A DNA stretch of 64,000 nucleotides from Sphingopyxis sp. MWB1 (GTDB taxonomy: Bacteria; Pseudomonadota; Alphaproteobacteria; Sphingomonadales; Sphingomonadaceae): positions 310,001 through 374,000 of the forward strand of contig NZ_JQFJ01000002.1 of NCBI RefSeq assembly GCF_000763945.1, given 5' to 3'. Numbering within the stretch: position 1 is the stretch's first letter; each line of letters opens with the position of its first letter. The notes beneath the pieces were generated by a model. It did not search any database and had not been told where the DNA came from. It was given only the letters and a program-made list of their open reading frames with translations. Made by a program: the position numbers and the translations under genes. Below, piece by piece: positions 20,026 to 31,241 of the stretch.

Positions 20026-20184
20026 ATGAAACGCAAATATGGGGAGCCGTCGTTCCATAAAGCCCGGCACGTACGGGGCGGGGAAATCATATTGAACACG
20101 GATCGGCGCCGTTACATTTTCATGGGAGGGTTGATAGCCTTCATCCTGTTTGCGCTGGCGGCGGCGATTTTGGCCCCCAATTGA
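20026..20184 (+). CDS. 52-residue single-pass membrane protein
   Basis: Small frame beginning ATG 20026, two bases after the PRC-barrel stop. The N-terminal half is basic (KRKYGEPSFHKARHVRGGE) and the C-terminal half is one hydrophobic helix (MGGLIAFILFALAAAILAPN). It ends 22 bp before a terminator. The layout (coupling, one transmembrane segment, positive-inside N-terminus) supports a real gene; no family recognised. Confidence 0.65.
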   Translation: MKRKYGEPSFHKARHVRGGEIILNTDRRRYIFMGGLIAFILFALAAAILAPN

Positions 20185-20205
20185 TAGAAGCCATATCCTG
20201 CAGGT

Positions 20206-20243
20206 AAAAAAGGCGGCCTTCCAGTGGAAGACCGCCCTTTTTG
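20206..20243. terminator. bidirectional intrinsic terminator
   Basis: A6 run, stem GGCGGCCTTCC / GGAAGACCGCC (one mismatch) with loop AGT, then T5. It lies between the converging ends of the 52-residue gene and the Ala-rich lipoprotein gene and can serve both. Confidence 0.8.
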
Positions 20244-20270
20244 TCAAAGCCCTTGAAAAAGGGCCGCGAC

Positions 20271-20537
20271 TTACTTCGCTTCTTCAGCCGGAGCAGCTTC
20301 AGCAGCAGCGTCGGTTGCTTCAGCGGTCGCAGCAGCAGCAGCGTCGGTCGCTTCAACAGCAGCAGCTTCAGCGCCTTCAGCAGCAGCTTCAGCGCCAGCA
20401 GCGGCAGCTTCAGCGCCTTCTTCAGCAACAGCTTCAGCAGCCGGGGCGTCGACGGTTGCTTCTTCAGCAGCCTTTTCACCGCAAGCGGCGAGGGCGAACA
20501 TGCTGGCAGCAGCAGCGATAGCAGCAAATTTCTTCAT
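20271..20537 (-). CDS. Ala/Glu-rich low-complexity lipoprotein
   Basis: 88 residues. A lipoprotein signal peptide (MKKFAAIAAAASMFALAAC) has the lipobox LAAC, so Cys19 would be lipidated. The mature part is almost entirely Ala, Glu, Thr and Asp in imperfect short repeats (AEEGAEAAAAGAEAAAEGAE and similar). Likely a helical, acidic spacer in the periplasm or outer membrane. Start 20537 is set by the signal peptide and GGGAG 10 bp upstream; the frame runs further back without support. Function unknown. Confidence 0.75.
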   Translation of the reverse strand: MKKFAAIAAAASMFALAACGEKAAEEATVDAPAAEAVAEEGAEAAAAGAEAAAEGAEAAAVEATDAAAAATAEATDAAAEAAPAEEAK

Positions 20538-20914
20538 GGTCTGTGGGCTCCCTAAAATGCCTATCCGCGCCGGGAAGTTGTTTCCCGCTACGCGAGCGGC
20601 GGGATTTAGCTGTTCCGTAACAATCGTCAACAAAAATAATTGAGATGGCGATTAAGGCCAGAATAGCGTGTCTTTTTGGGAGAGGGGCGACGGCGTCCAA
20701 GGGTGCCTGGCGCCGCAAGAATCATTCAACCCTCTCTCTAACGCAGGTGGTTGGTCGATAAAAGGGGGCCGAGCTCGGCGGCGACAAGCACCCAAAAGGA
20801 GTGAGCGAGACGAAAGCGGGCTGAGGCGCCGATTGCCAAGGCGACGCCCATTCGCTAACCGGCGCGCGAGTAGTTCATGGCCGCTTTGCGGTCCCGCCAG
20901 CTTTTGGAGCAGAT
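20538..20914. other. gene-free region between divergent lipoprotein and ettA genes
   Basis: About 377 bp holding the candidate lipoprotein promoter and presumably the ettA promoter. A short plus-strand frame (20668-20931) overlaps the ettA start and is Arg/Gly-rich without family features, so I treat the region as non-coding. Confidence 0.5.
20603..20630 (-). promoter_or_regulatory. candidate sigma70-type promoter of the lipoprotein gene
   Basis: Reading the minus strand, TTGACG (20630-20625) is followed after 16 bp by TAAATC (20608-20603), 66 bp before the ATG at 20537. Position and spacing fit a housekeeping promoter; not tested. Confidence 0.4.
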
Positions 20915-22590
<1,676 letters not shown>

Positions 22591-22594
<4 letters not shown>

Positions 22595-23049
22595 CGTTGG
22601 AGGCAGCAGGGACGGCTCCCATATCGGCGAGCGCGATCCGCATGGATGTGGCCGCGCTCAACGCCTTTATGGAGAATGCCTTCCCTGAGCCGCGCCCCGG
22701 CGCGCTTCCCTATGTCGTACAGGCCGCGCCCGGGCATGTGCAGGCCCGTCTCGACCCGGGTGACCATGCGCTGCGCCCCGGCGGCCTGATATCGGGTCCC
22801 ACGCAAATGGGCTTTGCCGATATGGTCGCCTATATGCTCGTTCTGGCTCACATCGGTCCAGTGGCCATGGCCGTGACCAGCGCGCTCAACTATCAGTTTT
22901 TACGCCCCTGTCGGCCCGGCCCGCTGTTCGCCGATGCTCATATGTTGCGCCTTGGCAAGCGGCTCGCCGTGATGGACGTGCGCATCTGGACAGAGGATGC
23001 CGCAAAAAAGCCCGTGGGGCAGGCCAATGTCACATATGCGATTCCATAG
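22591..23049 (+). CDS. PaaI-like hotdog-fold thioesterase
   Basis: 152 residues with the hotdog pattern GGLISGPTQMGFADMVAYML (central helix) and strands such as AVTSALNYQFLRPCRPGPLF. Family members hydrolyse acyl-CoA or aromatic-CoA thioesters; the substrate is not evident. The TTG start overlaps the ettA stop; ATG 22642 is an alternative start. It probably shares the ettA transcript. Confidence 0.82.
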
Positions 23050-23069
23050 AGAAGTTTGAAAGCTTTGGC

Positions 23070-24383
23070 TTAGCGGGCAAGTCCCATATTACGGGCCAAT
23101 CCATGATAGAGGCGCGTCGGGCAGATTTGCGCGCTGGCCCAATCGGCGATCAGCGCCGTTGCAAAAAGCGACACGATGATCCCCCGCGCTGCCGTGGCTT
23201 CGATCAGGATGATCACCGCGGTGAGGGGCGCGCGAACGACCCCCACGAAATAGCCCACCATGCCCATGATCACGATGGGGCCGACCGCGCTGCCAGGGAA
23301 AAAGGGCGTCAGCAAATTGCCAAATCCCGCGCCCACCGCCAGCGAGGGCGCGAAAATCCCGCCAGGAGCGCCGCTGAGCGTGGAGGCGAGGGCGGCAACG
23401 AATTTAGCGGGAAAGAACCAGAGCTTGCCATGATTGCCCTCGACCAGGAAGCGGGTGACATCATAGCCTGTGCCCCAGGTGGCGCCGCTGGTAATGACTC
23501 CGACCACAGCAACCACCATACCGCATCCTGCAGCAAAGAGGACGGGGCGCCTGGCGACGCGACGCGCCCAGCCAGTGGTCCGCTCGCTTGCCGCCAGAAC
23601 GATGCGAGCAAAGAAACCGCCCGCCAGTCCTCCGCCAATGCCGGCGATGGGGGCGATAACCAGCACTTCCATCACCGGTAGAGTTTCGTGCATCTCGCCA
23701 AAATAGACATAATCGCCTGCAATCGAGAGGCTGACCAGTCCGGCGATCATCACCGCGCCCATAGTGAGAACGGCAACGCGCTGTTCATAGGCGGCGGCGA
23801 GCTCCTCTATGGCAAAGGCGATACCGGCAAGGGGCGTGTTGAAAGCAGCGGCGACGCCAGCGGCACCCCCCGCAATATAGACACCCGCCGTGACGGGCAC
23901 CTTCAATAGGCGATGTGCGGCGACCATGATGGCGGCGCTGACCTGCACCGTGGGGCCTTCACGGCCAACCGATCCGCCTCCCGCCAGGGTGACGAGCGTC
24001 AGGCCCAATTTGGCAAAGGCGGTGCGCAGCGAGACCAGCGGCCCGCTTGCCTCCTGCTCTGGCCGCCGCCCTGCCGCGATGATCTGGGGGATGCCCGATC
24101 CGCGCGCTTCGGGGAAATGGCGGGTTGATATCCAGACGACCAAAGCGAAAAGACCGGGTGTGACAAGGAGCGGAAGCCACCAGGCCTGCCGCGCCATATA
24201 GCTGATCAACAGCTGGGCTTCGTCCCCTGCGCTGGCGAAAGCGAGGGCGACCAGGCCCAGCAAGACTGCGCCGCCGACCATGGCCGTACGGCGACGAATA
24301 TCGATAACTTCGCGGTGAGCGCGGCGATGGAAACGCAGTTGCCAGAGGCGCAGCGCGCGTCGGAGACTCGGTTCGGCAGCCAT
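23070..24383 (-). CDS. clcA: ClC-family chloride channel/antiporter
   Basis: 437-residue membrane protein with the ClC selectivity sequences GSGIPQI (about residue 95), GREGPTVQ (about 142, containing the gating glutamate) and GGIFAPSLAVGAGFG (about 337). It lacks C-terminal CBS domains, as usual for bacterial members. Exchanges Cl- for H+ and is linked to acid tolerance or membrane-potential control in other bacteria. It lies 54 bp downstream of the NYN-domain gene on the same strand. Antiporter versus channel cannot be decided here. Confidence 0.92.
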   Translation of the reverse strand: MAAEPSLRRALRLWQLRFHRRAHREVIDIRRRTAMVGGAVLLGLVALAFASAGDEAQLLISYMARQAWWLPLLVTPGLFALVVWISTRHFPEARGSGIPQIIAAGRRPEQEASGPLVSLRTAFAKLGLTLVTLAGGGSVGREGPTVQVSAAIMVAAHRLLKVPVTAGVYIAGGAAGVAAAFNTPLAGIAFAIEELAAAYEQRVAVLTMGAVMIAGLVSLSIAGDYVYFGEMHETLPVMEVLVIAPIAGIGGGLAGGFFARIVLAASERTTGWARRVARRPVLFAAGCGMVVAVVGVITSGATWGTGYDVTRFLVEGNHGKLWFFPAKFVAALASTLSGAPGGIFAPSLAVGAGFGNLLTPFFPGSAVGPIVIMGMVGYFVGVVRAPLTAVIILIEATAARGIIVSLFATALIADWASAQICPTRLYHGLARNMGLAR

Positions 24384-24437
24384 GGCAGCGGATTGGACCC
24401 GCGCAGCGGAGAGTGCAACCCCGCGGAGAGAAACGGA

Positions 24438-25160
24438 TCAGCGCACCCGCTTGACGCGGAGCGACCCCCCGGCGGCCTTGTCGGTCACAAAATTGGGAAT
24501 ATCCGCGATCAGTTCCGACAAACGGGCATAGCCATAATTGCGGACATCAAAGCTGGAGCGGTTGCCGGCAATTTGCCCAACCTCGCTGAGCGAGGCGAAA
24601 CCCTGTTCGTCGCGGCGCGCGGCCTTCCAAGCATTGCTCAAAAGGTCGATCAACGCGGGGTCAATGCTTTTCCGCGCGCGTCCTTCTGCCGCGGGCGTCG
24701 CCCTGTCCGTATCGGCGTCAATCAGCGCGTCGACGTCGATAAAGCGCGTGCAGGCGCCTTGGAAGCCCTCCGGGGTTTTGGCGGCGCTGCCAAAGCCATA
24801 GACCGGAATGCCCTCCTGTCGCACGCGCATGGCGAGCGGCATGAAATCACTGTCGCTGGACATGATGCCGAGACCATCGAGCCGCCCGCGGTAAAGCAGG
24901 TCCATCGCGTCGATCGTCAATTTCATGTCGGTGGCATTTTTGCCCTTGGTGAGGTCGAATTGCTGCTGCGGTTCAATGCCGAAGCGGTGGAGTTGGTCCA
25001 CCCAGCCCTTCAGCCCCTGTTTTCGCCAATTGCCATAGGCGCGGCGAATATTGACCGTGCCAAGTTCCGCCAGCGCGGTCAGCACGGGGTCCAGCCCTTG
25101 CGGGCGAGCATTATCAGCGTCGATCAACAAGGCGACATTGCCGTCCGCGCGCTTTACCAT
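24438..25160 (-). CDS. NYN (LabA/DUF88-like) domain protein with C-terminal LOTUS-like domain
   Basis: 240 residues. The PIN-like NYN core has the acidic catalytic-type residues: VALLIDADNA (about 9-18), KNATDMKLTIDAMDLLY (about 90-106) and GIMSSDSDFMPLAMRVR (about 114-130). The C-terminal 80 residues (RNDAWKAA region to YARLSELIADIPNF) look like an OST-HTH/LOTUS RNA-binding module. A nuclease role on RNA is a family inference. ATG 25160 is chosen because AAGGAAGGA lies 6 bp upstream; a longer start at 25211 lacks this. Confidence 0.85.
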   Translation of the reverse strand: MVKRADGNVALLIDADNARPQGLDPVLTALAELGTVNIRRAYGNWRKQGLKGWVDQLHRFGIEPQQQFDLTKGKNATDMKLTIDAMDLLYRGRLDGLGIMSSDSDFMPLAMRVRQEGIPVYGFGSAAKTPEGFQGACTRFIDVDALIDADTDRATPAAEGRARKSIDPALIDLLSNAWKAARRDEQGFASLSEVGQIAGNRSSFDVRNYGYARLSELIADIPNFVTDKAAGGSLRVKRVR

Positions 25161-25233
25161 CGCTTGTCCTTCCTTGTCGGCGCTCCGCAGGGTAAAGGGG
25201 GCGCTAGGCACGTCCTCCCATCCCTCTTAGCTG

Positions 25234-25872
25234 TCAGGCAGGGCTGAAAGCGCCCTTGTCTTCATCCAGCACGTGCAAAATGCCATCGCTGATTGCGAAA
25301 AAAGCGCCGCGCAATTTAATCTCGCCGCTTCCCTCTTTCTCCTGAATGCAGGGGAAAGTGCGAAGATTGGCAAGGCTGACCTGTACGGCCGCCATTTCCA
25401 TCGCGCGTCCCGCATCGCGGGTTGAAATGTCGTTATGATCGGCGCGCACAGCGGCGCTGGCGTCATCGAGCAAGCCAATCCAATCGGCGATAAAGCCGCC
25501 GCGCCCCGGCTCGGCGCCCGCCATGGTCTGATGAAGCGCGGCATGACAGCCGCCGCAAAGGCCGTGGCCCACGACCACGATTTCCTTCACCTTCAGAAAC
25601 TGGACGGCAAATTCGAGCGCCGCAGATACGCCGTGGCGCCCCGGTGTGGTTTCAAAGGGCGGCACCAGCGCAGCGACGTTGCGGACCACGAAAATCTCGC
25701 CTGGATTGGTGTCGAAAATCTGCGCGGGCTCCACCCGGCTGTCGGAGCAGGCGATAACCATGACTTCCGGCGATTGACCCTCGGCCAATTCGCTCCAGCG
25801 ATCACGCTGTTCCTGCCAGCCGCCTTCGCGAAAGCGATGATAGCCTTGGATGAGATCCTTGAATAGCGGCAT
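25234..25872 (-). CDS. beta-class carbonic anhydrase
   Basis: Reversibly hydrates CO2 to bicarbonate, supplying carboxylases and pH balance in the cytoplasm. 212 residues with the zinc ligands and catalytic dyad in CSDSRVEP (about residues 41-48) and the second ligand pair in VVGHGLCGGCHAAL (about 98-111). Typical length and fold. It is divergent from lipA, with 78 bp between starts. Confidence 0.95.
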   Translation of the reverse strand: MPLFKDLIQGYHRFREGGWQEQRDRWSELAEGQSPEVMVIACSDSRVEPAQIFDTNPGEIFVVRNVAALVPPFETTPGRHGVSAALEFAVQFLKVKEIVVVGHGLCGGCHAALHQTMAGAEPGRGGFIADWIGLLDDASAAVRADHNDISTRDAGRAMEMAAVQVSLANLRTFPCIQEKEGSGEIKLRGAFFAISDGILHVLDEDKGAFSPA

Positions 25873-25950
25873 ATGTCCCCCTTGGCTGCGATTCGTCGAT
25901 TGCGCTTTAGCATGCGCTGAAAGGTTGAGAAGAGCGTCCGGCGCGACTAT

Positions 25951-26889
25951 GTGAGCGCGATGACAGCTTCACTGCCCACCGCGACGGGTCAACGCGCCCG
26001 CAAGCCCGACTGGATCCGCGTCAAGGCGCCGACCAGCCCCGGTTATACCGAAACGCGCAAATTGATGCGTGAACTTGGTCTTCATACTGTGTGCGAAGAG
26101 GCGGCCTGTCCCAATATCGGGGAGTGCTGGACCAAGAAACATGCCACGGTGATGATCCTGGGCGATACCTGTACCCGGGCTTGCGCCTTTTGCAACGTCA
26201 AGACGGGCATGCCGCGCCCGGTCGATCCGCTGGAGCCTGAACATACCGCGATTGCAGCGGCAAAAATGGGGCTGAGCCATATCGTCATCACCTCGGTGGA
26301 CCGCGACGATCTTCCCGACGGCGGGGCGAGCCAGTTTGTGAAGGTCATTCAGGCTTTGCGCCGCGAAACGCCTCAGACGACGATTGAAATTCTGACCCCT
26401 GATTTCCGGAACAAGCCGGAAAGCGCCGTCGCCGCGATCGTCGATGCGCGCCCCGACGTATATAATCATAATCTGGAAACCGTTCCGCGCCTTTATCCCA
26501 CCATCCGGCCGGGCGCGCGCTATTATGCATCGCTACGCCTGTTGGAAAGCGTGAAGCGCCGCGACCCCTCGATCTTTACCAAATCGGGGATCATGCTCGG
26601 GCTTGGCGAGGAGCGGATGGAGGTTCATCAGGTGATGGACGATATGCGCAGTGCGGACATCGACTTCATGACGATGGGGCAATATCTCCAGCCAACTCCC
26701 AAGCATGCCAAGGTCGTCGATTTTGTGACGCCGCAGGCTTTCGACGCTTATGCGCAAATCGCCCGCGCCAAGGGGTTTTTGCAGGTGGCCTCGTCACCGC
26801 TTACGCGCTCCAGCTATCACGCCGGCGATGACTTTGAGCGGATGCGCGCGGCCCGCGAAGCAAAGCTTGCCCGCGGCGAGGCAGGCTGA
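25951..26889 (+). CDS. lipA: lipoyl synthase
   Basis: Radical-SAM enzyme that inserts two sulfurs into octanoyl groups on the lipoyl domains of pyruvate and 2-oxoglutarate dehydrogenases and the glycine cleavage system. Both cluster motifs are visible: the auxiliary [12 protein letters not shown] (about 49-60) and the SAM-binding CTRACAFC (about 75-82). The C-terminal RSSYHA motif is present. The start is GTG 25951 or ATG 25960. The next gene follows after 6 bp. Confidence 0.97.
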   Translation: MSAMTASLPTATGQRARKPDWIRVKAPTSPGYTETRKLMRELGLHTVCEEAACPNIGECWTKKHATVMILGDTCTRACAFCNVKTGMPRPVDPLEPEHTAIAAAKMGLSHIVITSVDRDDLPDGGASQFVKVIQALRRETPQTTIEILTPDFRNKPESAVAAIVDARPDVYNHNLETVPRLYPTIRPGARYYASLRLLESVKRRDPSIFTKSGIMLGLGEERMEVHQVMDDMRSADIDFMTMGQYLQPTPKHAKVVDFVTPQAFDAYAQIARAKGFLQVASSPLTRSSYHAGDDFERMRAAREAKLARGEAG

Positions 26890-26895
26890 CCTCTC

Positions 26896-27375
26896 TTGCC
26901 GCGCCACCATGAAAGTCGCGTTCTTCCCTATAGTGACGAGCAAATGTTTGCGCTGGTCACCGACATTGCGCGCTATCCCGAGTTTCTGCCGTGGGTGATA
27001 GCGCTGCGCGTCCGCAGCGAAAGCGAGCATGAGGCGGAGGCGGACATGATCGTCGGCTTCAAGGGGCTGCGAGAGAGCTTTTCCTGCCGCGTCCATAAAA
27101 AGCGACCAAGTGAAGTGAGCGTCGCCTATATCGACGGGCCGATGCGCCACCTTAACAATGAATGGCATTTCGAGCCCTTGCCAGAGGGCGGATGCCGGGT
27201 CGACTTCATGGTCGATTTTTCCTTTCGCAACCGCATGTTCGAAATGCTCGCCGGACAGATGTTCGACAAGGCGTTGCGAAAGATGATTGCCGCCTTTGAG
27301 GCGCGCGCTGCGGATCTCTATTCGGCGGGCAGCGAAACATCTTCCGATGGCCGGAGCGAATCCTTTTCGGGCTGA
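26896..27375 (+). CDS. SRPBCC protein, COQ10/RatA-like
   Basis: 159 residues of START-like fold: YSDEQMFALVTDIARYPEFL at the N-terminus and FSFRNRMFEMLAGQMFDKAL near the end are the usual RatA/COQ10 signatures. Homologues bind ubiquinone or its intermediates; the E. coli homologue is called RatA. The start is TTG 26896, 6 bp after lipA, with no ATG available upstream of the homology. Its 3' end overlaps the convergent cinA gene by 58 bp. Confidence 0.88.
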   Translation: MPRHHESRVLPYSDEQMFALVTDIARYPEFLPWVIALRVRSESEHEAEADMIVGFKGLRESFSCRVHKKRPSEVSVAYIDGPMRHLNNEWHFEPLPEGGCRVDFMVDFSFRNRMFEMLAGQMFDKALRKMIAAFEARAADLYSAGSETSSDGRSESFSG

Positions 27376-27875
27376 AGCAGCTCCAGCGCGAAAATAGTGG
27401 CCGCATGGCGGATGGCAGCCCGGTCGCCGTCTTCAAACAGGATGCGCTGCGTGAAATAATCGTCAGGGTCCTGCCCCCGCAGCGCGCGCGCAAAAGCGAC
27501 GAGCCCGACGGGCTTTTTCTCGGAGCCGCCGCCGGGGCCCGCAATGCCGGTGACCGCAACCGCAACGTCGGCGTCGCTTCGGGCAAGCGTTCCGGCGGCC
27601 ATGGCCCAGGCCGTGGCCAGCGACACTTCGCCGAAAGTTTCGATTATTTCGCTACTTACATCCAGCTGCCGCATTTTTGCATCCGCCGAATAGGTGACGA
27701 AGCCGGCGGTGAACACGTCGCTGGAACCGGGAATATCGGTAAGAGCGGCGCTGAGCATGCCCCCGGTGCAGCTTTCAGCGACGGCGATTTTTCGTCCGGC
27801 AGCCCGATTGGCGGCAAGCGCGGATGTGGCGGCTTTTTCGCGCGCCGATTGGCGCATTTCAATGGCATGCGGCAC
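27318..27875 (-). CDS. pncC: CinA C-terminal domain protein (nicotinamide-nucleotide amidase)
   Basis: 185-residue stand-alone CinA-C/PncC domain that deamidates NMN to nicotinate mononucleotide in the pyridine nucleotide cycle. The AESCTGG motif lies at about residues 33-39, and VAVTGIAGPGGGSEKKPVG follows. The N-terminal molybdopterin-like domain of full CinA is absent, which is common. It starts immediately beyond the ispDF stop (same strand), so it is probably co-transcribed with ispDF. Confidence 0.92.
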   Translation of the reverse strand: MPHAIEMRQSAREKAATSALAANRAAGRKIAVAESCTGGMLSAALTDIPGSSDVFTAGFVTYSADAKMRQLDVSSEIIETFGEVSLATAWAMAAGTLARSDADVAVAVTGIAGPGGGSEKKPVGLVAFARALRGQDPDDYFTQRILFEDGDRAAIRHAATIFALELLQPEKDSLRPSEDVSLPAE

Positions 27876-27879
27876 GGGG

Positions 27880-29058
27880 TTAATTCTCCGGGAGTTTCAG
27901 GGTGGCTACGGCCTGCGCTGCAATTCCTTCACGGCGACCGGTAAAACCCAGCCGCTCCGATGTTGTTGCTTTCACGCTTACCCGGCTAGGGCTGATATTT
28001 GCTATCTGGGCAATCCGCGCCTGCATGGCGGCACGGTGCGGCCCAATTTTGGGGGCCTCGGCGATGATGGTGAGGTCGAGATGGTCGATATGGCCACTCC
28101 TGTCCGATACACGCCGGGCCGCATAGGCCAAAAACTGATCCGAAGCGGCGCCGCGCCATTGTGGATCGCTGGGCGGGAAATGATCCCCAATATCGCCTTC
28201 TGCCAGCGCACCGAAAATTGCGTCGGTCAGGGCGTGGAGCGCGACATCGGCATCGCTGTGGCCATCAAGGCCATGACTATGCGCGATTTCCATGCCGCCA
28301 AGCCATAGCGGCTTACCGGTCACCAAACGGTGAACATCATACCCCATTCCAACGGCTATTCGCATGGCAGCTTCTTTCACCAACAAGGCAGAGAGGATCG
28401 CCATATCCTCGGCATAGGTCAGCTTGTGCAGCCGCGGGTCGCCTTCAATCAAATGCACCTCAATCCCCAAGCCCTGCACGAGCTGCGCGTCGTCCGTGGC
28501 GATGCTGCCGGACGCTTCTTCATGCGCTCGCCGCAAGACACCCAGATGAAACCCCTGGGGTGTTTGAACGCGCGCCAGGCGACTGCGATCGACGGCGCCC
28601 CCCGCACGAGGCCCATCGCGTTCAATGAGCGTATCGGGAACAGCGAGGGTGGGGATCACCGCCACATGCCTTTGCAAGCCGGCGAGGGTCCGGTCGATCA
28701 TCGCTGTCGTAATGCCGGGGCGAGCCGCGTCATGAACAAGGATGAGGCTGTCGGCATCCCAAGCGCGAAGAGCTTGCAGCGCATTGGCCACCGATTGCTG
28801 GCGCTCGTCGCCCGGGGGGGCGATTTGCCAGCCGGGCGGAAGAGCGGGCAGAGCGGCGGCGACATCTGCCGCAGCAACCAATATGCCCCCCGCGACATTG
28901 GGGTGCGCGGCAAAGCAGTCGAGGCTCCATTGCAAAATGCTTTTCCGGCCCAGCATTTCAAGCTGTTTTGGTCGCGAAAAAGCTGCGCGTCGGCCCAGCC
29001 CGCCTGCAAGCAGCACGACCGCGACGCGCGGGGCGCGAAAGGAAGCCGAGTCGGTCAT
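27880..29058 (-). CDS. ispDF: bifunctional IspD/IspF of the MEP isoprenoid pathway
   Basis: Fusion of 2-C-methyl-D-erythritol 4-phosphate cytidylyltransferase (residues 1-230) and 2,4-cyclodiphosphate synthase (231-392), a fusion typical of alphaproteobacteria. IspD hallmarks: VVLLAGGLGRR and PKQLEMLGRKS. IspF hallmarks: GMGYDVHRL with its metal-binding Asp/His, then HSDADVALHALTDAIFGALA and GDIGDHFPP. Divergent from dusB with 96 bp between starts. Confidence 0.97.
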   Translation of the reverse strand: MTDSASFRAPRVAVVLLAGGLGRRAAFSRPKQLEMLGRKSILQWSLDCFAAHPNVAGGILVAAADVAAALPALPPGWQIAPPGDERQQSVANALQALRAWDADSLILVHDAARPGITTAMIDRTLAGLQRHVAVIPTLAVPDTLIERDGPRAGGAVDRSRLARVQTPQGFHLGVLRRAHEEASGSIATDDAQLVQGLGIEVHLIEGDPRLHKLTYAEDMAILSALLVKEAAMRIAVGMGYDVHRLVTGKPLWLGGMEIAHSHGLDGHSDADVALHALTDAIFGALAEGDIGDHFPPSDPQWRGAASDQFLAYAARRVSDRSGHIDHLDLTIIAEAPKIGPHRAAMQARIAQIANISPSRVSVKATTSERLGFTGRREGIAAQAVATLKLPEN

Positions 29059-29154
29059 GGTGGGCGCGCGTTAGCGCAGCGGCGCCTTGCGGAAAAGGCG
29101 CTTAACGTGTAGTGGCCTGCTTAAATTTTAGGCAGTCATCGCGAAAGAGGCCTT

Positions 29155-30153
29155 ATGGCGGCGCTGCGCCCCATTCAGATCGACAATATCACCATCCCCG
29201 ATCCGGTGATCCTCGCGCCCATGACGGGCGTGACCGATATGCCGTTTCGCACGCTGGTGCGCCGCTTCGGTTCGGGTTTGAACGTCACTGAAATGATCGC
29301 GAGCCAGGCGGCGATCCGCGAAACGCGTCAGTCGGTTCAAAAGGCCGCCTGGCATCCGGTCGAAGAACCGGTGTCGATGCAGCTAGTCGGCTGCACTCCT
29401 TATGAAATGGGGGAGGCGGCCAAGCTGAATGAGGATCGCGGCGCGGCAATTATCGACATCAACATGGGATGCCCGGTTCGCAAAGTCACCAATGGCGACG
29501 CCGGTTCGGCGTTGATGCGCGATTTGAAGCTGGCGGCGGCACTGATCGAATCCTGCGTCAAGGCCGTGACGGTGCCGGTGACGGTGAAGATGCGTATGGG
29601 ATGGTGCCATGACAGCCTGAACGCCCCGGAACTTGCGCATATTTCGGAAGATCTGGGGGCGAAAATGGTCACCGTCCATGGCCGCACCCGCAATCAAATG
29701 TATCGGGGGACCGCCGACTGGGGCTTCGTCCGCAAGGTAAAGGATGCTGTCTCCATTCCCGTTATCGTCAATGGCGATATTTGTTCGCCCGAGGATGCGC
29801 GCCGCGCGCTGGACCAGAGCGGCGCCGACGGGGTGATGATCGGTCGCGGGGCTTATGGGCGCCCCTGGTTGCTCAGCCAGGTCATCGCGTCGCTGCGCGG
29901 CGAAACGCCGCGCGCCGATCCGGGCGTCGACGAACAATATGACATCATCACATCGCATTACCGCGCGATGGTCGAACATTATGGCGAGATGACCGGCGTG
30001 AATATCGCGCGCAAGCATCTCGGCTGGTATGTCAAAGGCCTGCCGGGGTCGGCGGAGTTCCGCAACAAGGTGAACCAGATTCCAAGCAGCCGCGAAGTAC
30101 TCGACGCGCTGGAGGCCTTTTATACGCCGTTCATGAGCAAGGCCGCTGCGTGA
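29155..30153 (+). CDS. dusB: tRNA-dihydrouridine synthase (DusB/NifR3 type)
   Basis: FMN-dependent enzyme reducing uridines in the tRNA D loop, 332 residues. Motifs: [34 protein letters not shown] (catalytic Cys), [12 protein letters not shown] and [13 protein letters not shown]. In Rhodobacter this gene was named nifR3 because it heads the ntrBC operon; the same arrangement is seen here. It overlaps ntrB by 4 bp (GTGA). Confidence 0.96.
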   Translation: MAALRPIQIDNITIPDPVILAPMTGVTDMPFRTLVRRFGSGLNVTEMIASQAAIRETRQSVQKAAWHPVEEPVSMQLVGCTPYEMGEAAKLNEDRGAAIIDINMGCPVRKVTNGDAGSALMRDLKLAAALIESCVKAVTVPVTVKMRMGWCHDSLNAPELAHISEDLGAKMVTVHGRTRNQMYRGTADWGFVRKVKDAVSIPVIVNGDICSPEDARRALDQSGADGVMIGRGAYGRPWLLSQVIASLRGETPRADPGVDEQYDIITSHYRAMVEHYGEMTGVNIARKHLGWYVKGLPGSAEFRNKVNQIPSSREVLDALEAFYTPFMSKAAA

Positions 30154-31241
30154 CGGCCGCGACGTCGAATATTCCGACATTCGACCATGACGAACTGATT
30201 CAATCGCATCCCGTTGCGACCATGTTGATCGACCGCGCGGGGGTGCTGCTTTTCGTCAATGCAGCGGCCGAGCAGCTGTGTAACCTCGGTCGCGGAACCA
30301 TGATCGGCCGGGTCGTCCATGACGTCATCACGATGGACCGCGGGTGCCGGCAAAGAATGCAGGATCCGGCGACATCCGCTCTTTTCGCGCATCGCGCCGA
30401 AATTTCTGTGGGCAGGCGCGGCGCCCTGTTTGTCGATTTGCAAATGGTGCCCTTTGGAACCGGCGGGCATCGCATATTGACCCTGCAACCCGTGCAGAGC
30501 GACGCCGATCTGATGGGCGGCACCATTGGCCGTTCGGGGCGCGCGGCAGGCGCCGCGGCGTCGATGCTCGCTCATGAAATCAAAAACCCGCTTGCCGGCA
30601 TCAAGGGCGCGGCTCAGCTTCTCGCCCGGCGCGCCGATCCCGATGGTGAACGTTTTACCCAGCTTATCTGTGCCGAAGTGGATCGGATCACCAAGCTGAT
30701 CGACCAGATGGAGCATTTCTCGCGGGGCCAGCCGATCGCCTGCGGGCCGATAAACCTGTATCAAGCCATTCATCAGGCGATGGAAACAATCCACGCGCGG
30801 CAATTCTCCTCGGTCCGTTTTGTGGAGGATTTCGACCCTTCGCTTCCGCTCGTTCACGGCAACCACGATGCCTTGGTCCAGATATTGCTCAATCTTCTGA
30901 CCAATGGCTGCGAGGCGCTGGGCGGACGTCCTGACGCCATGCTCCGCGTGGCGACGGCATATCGTCACGGGCTTTCCATTGATAATGGCGATGGGCGGGG
31001 GCGCGTCGCTTTACCGATTGAGGTGAGTATCAGCGACAATGGCCCGGGTGTTCCCGCCGACATTCGCGGCGATCTTTTCGACCCTTTCGTCACCACCAAG
31101 CGGGAGGGGAGGGGCCTGGGGCTCGCACTCGTTGCCAAGCTTGTTCACGACATGGGGGGAACCGTGCGCCACACGCGTGATGAGGAATGGACCCGTTTTC
31201 GTGTGCATTTGCCCGCCGCCTCACAGGAAAGGCGCGGGTAA
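30150..31241 (+). CDS. ntrB: nitrogen regulation sensor kinase NtrB
   Basis: Cytoplasmic histidine kinase that responds to PII and phosphorylates NtrC under nitrogen limitation. 363 residues: PAS domain (about 15-110), H-box [20 protein letters not shown] (about 137-156), N-box [13 protein letters not shown]1 SDNGPGVP, G2 [13 protein letters not shown] start inside the dusB stop; the TAA overlaps the ntrC ATG. Confidence 0.96.
   Translation: MTAATSNIPTFDHDELIQSHPVATMLIDRAGVLLFVNAAAEQLCNLGRGTMIGRVVHDVITMDRGCRQRMQDPATSALFAHRAEISVGRRGALFVDLQMVPFGTGGHRILTLQPVQSDADLMGGTIGRSGRAAGAAASMLAHEIKNPLAGIKGAAQLLARRADPDGERFTQLICAEVDRITKLIDQMEHFSRGQPIACGPINLYQAIHQAMETIHARQFSSVRFVEDFDPSLPLVHGNHDALVQILLNLLTNGCEALGGRPDAMLRVATAYRHGLSIDNGDGRGRVALPIEVSISDNGPGVPADIRGDLFDPFVTTKREGRGLGLALVAKLVHDMGGTVRHTRDEEWTRFRVHLPAASQERRG

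Noticed and set aside
20150-20521. Gln/Arg-rich plus-strand frame resembling a low-complexity protein
   Set aside because: It is antisense to the Ala-rich lipoprotein, which has a lipobox signal peptide and ribosome site.
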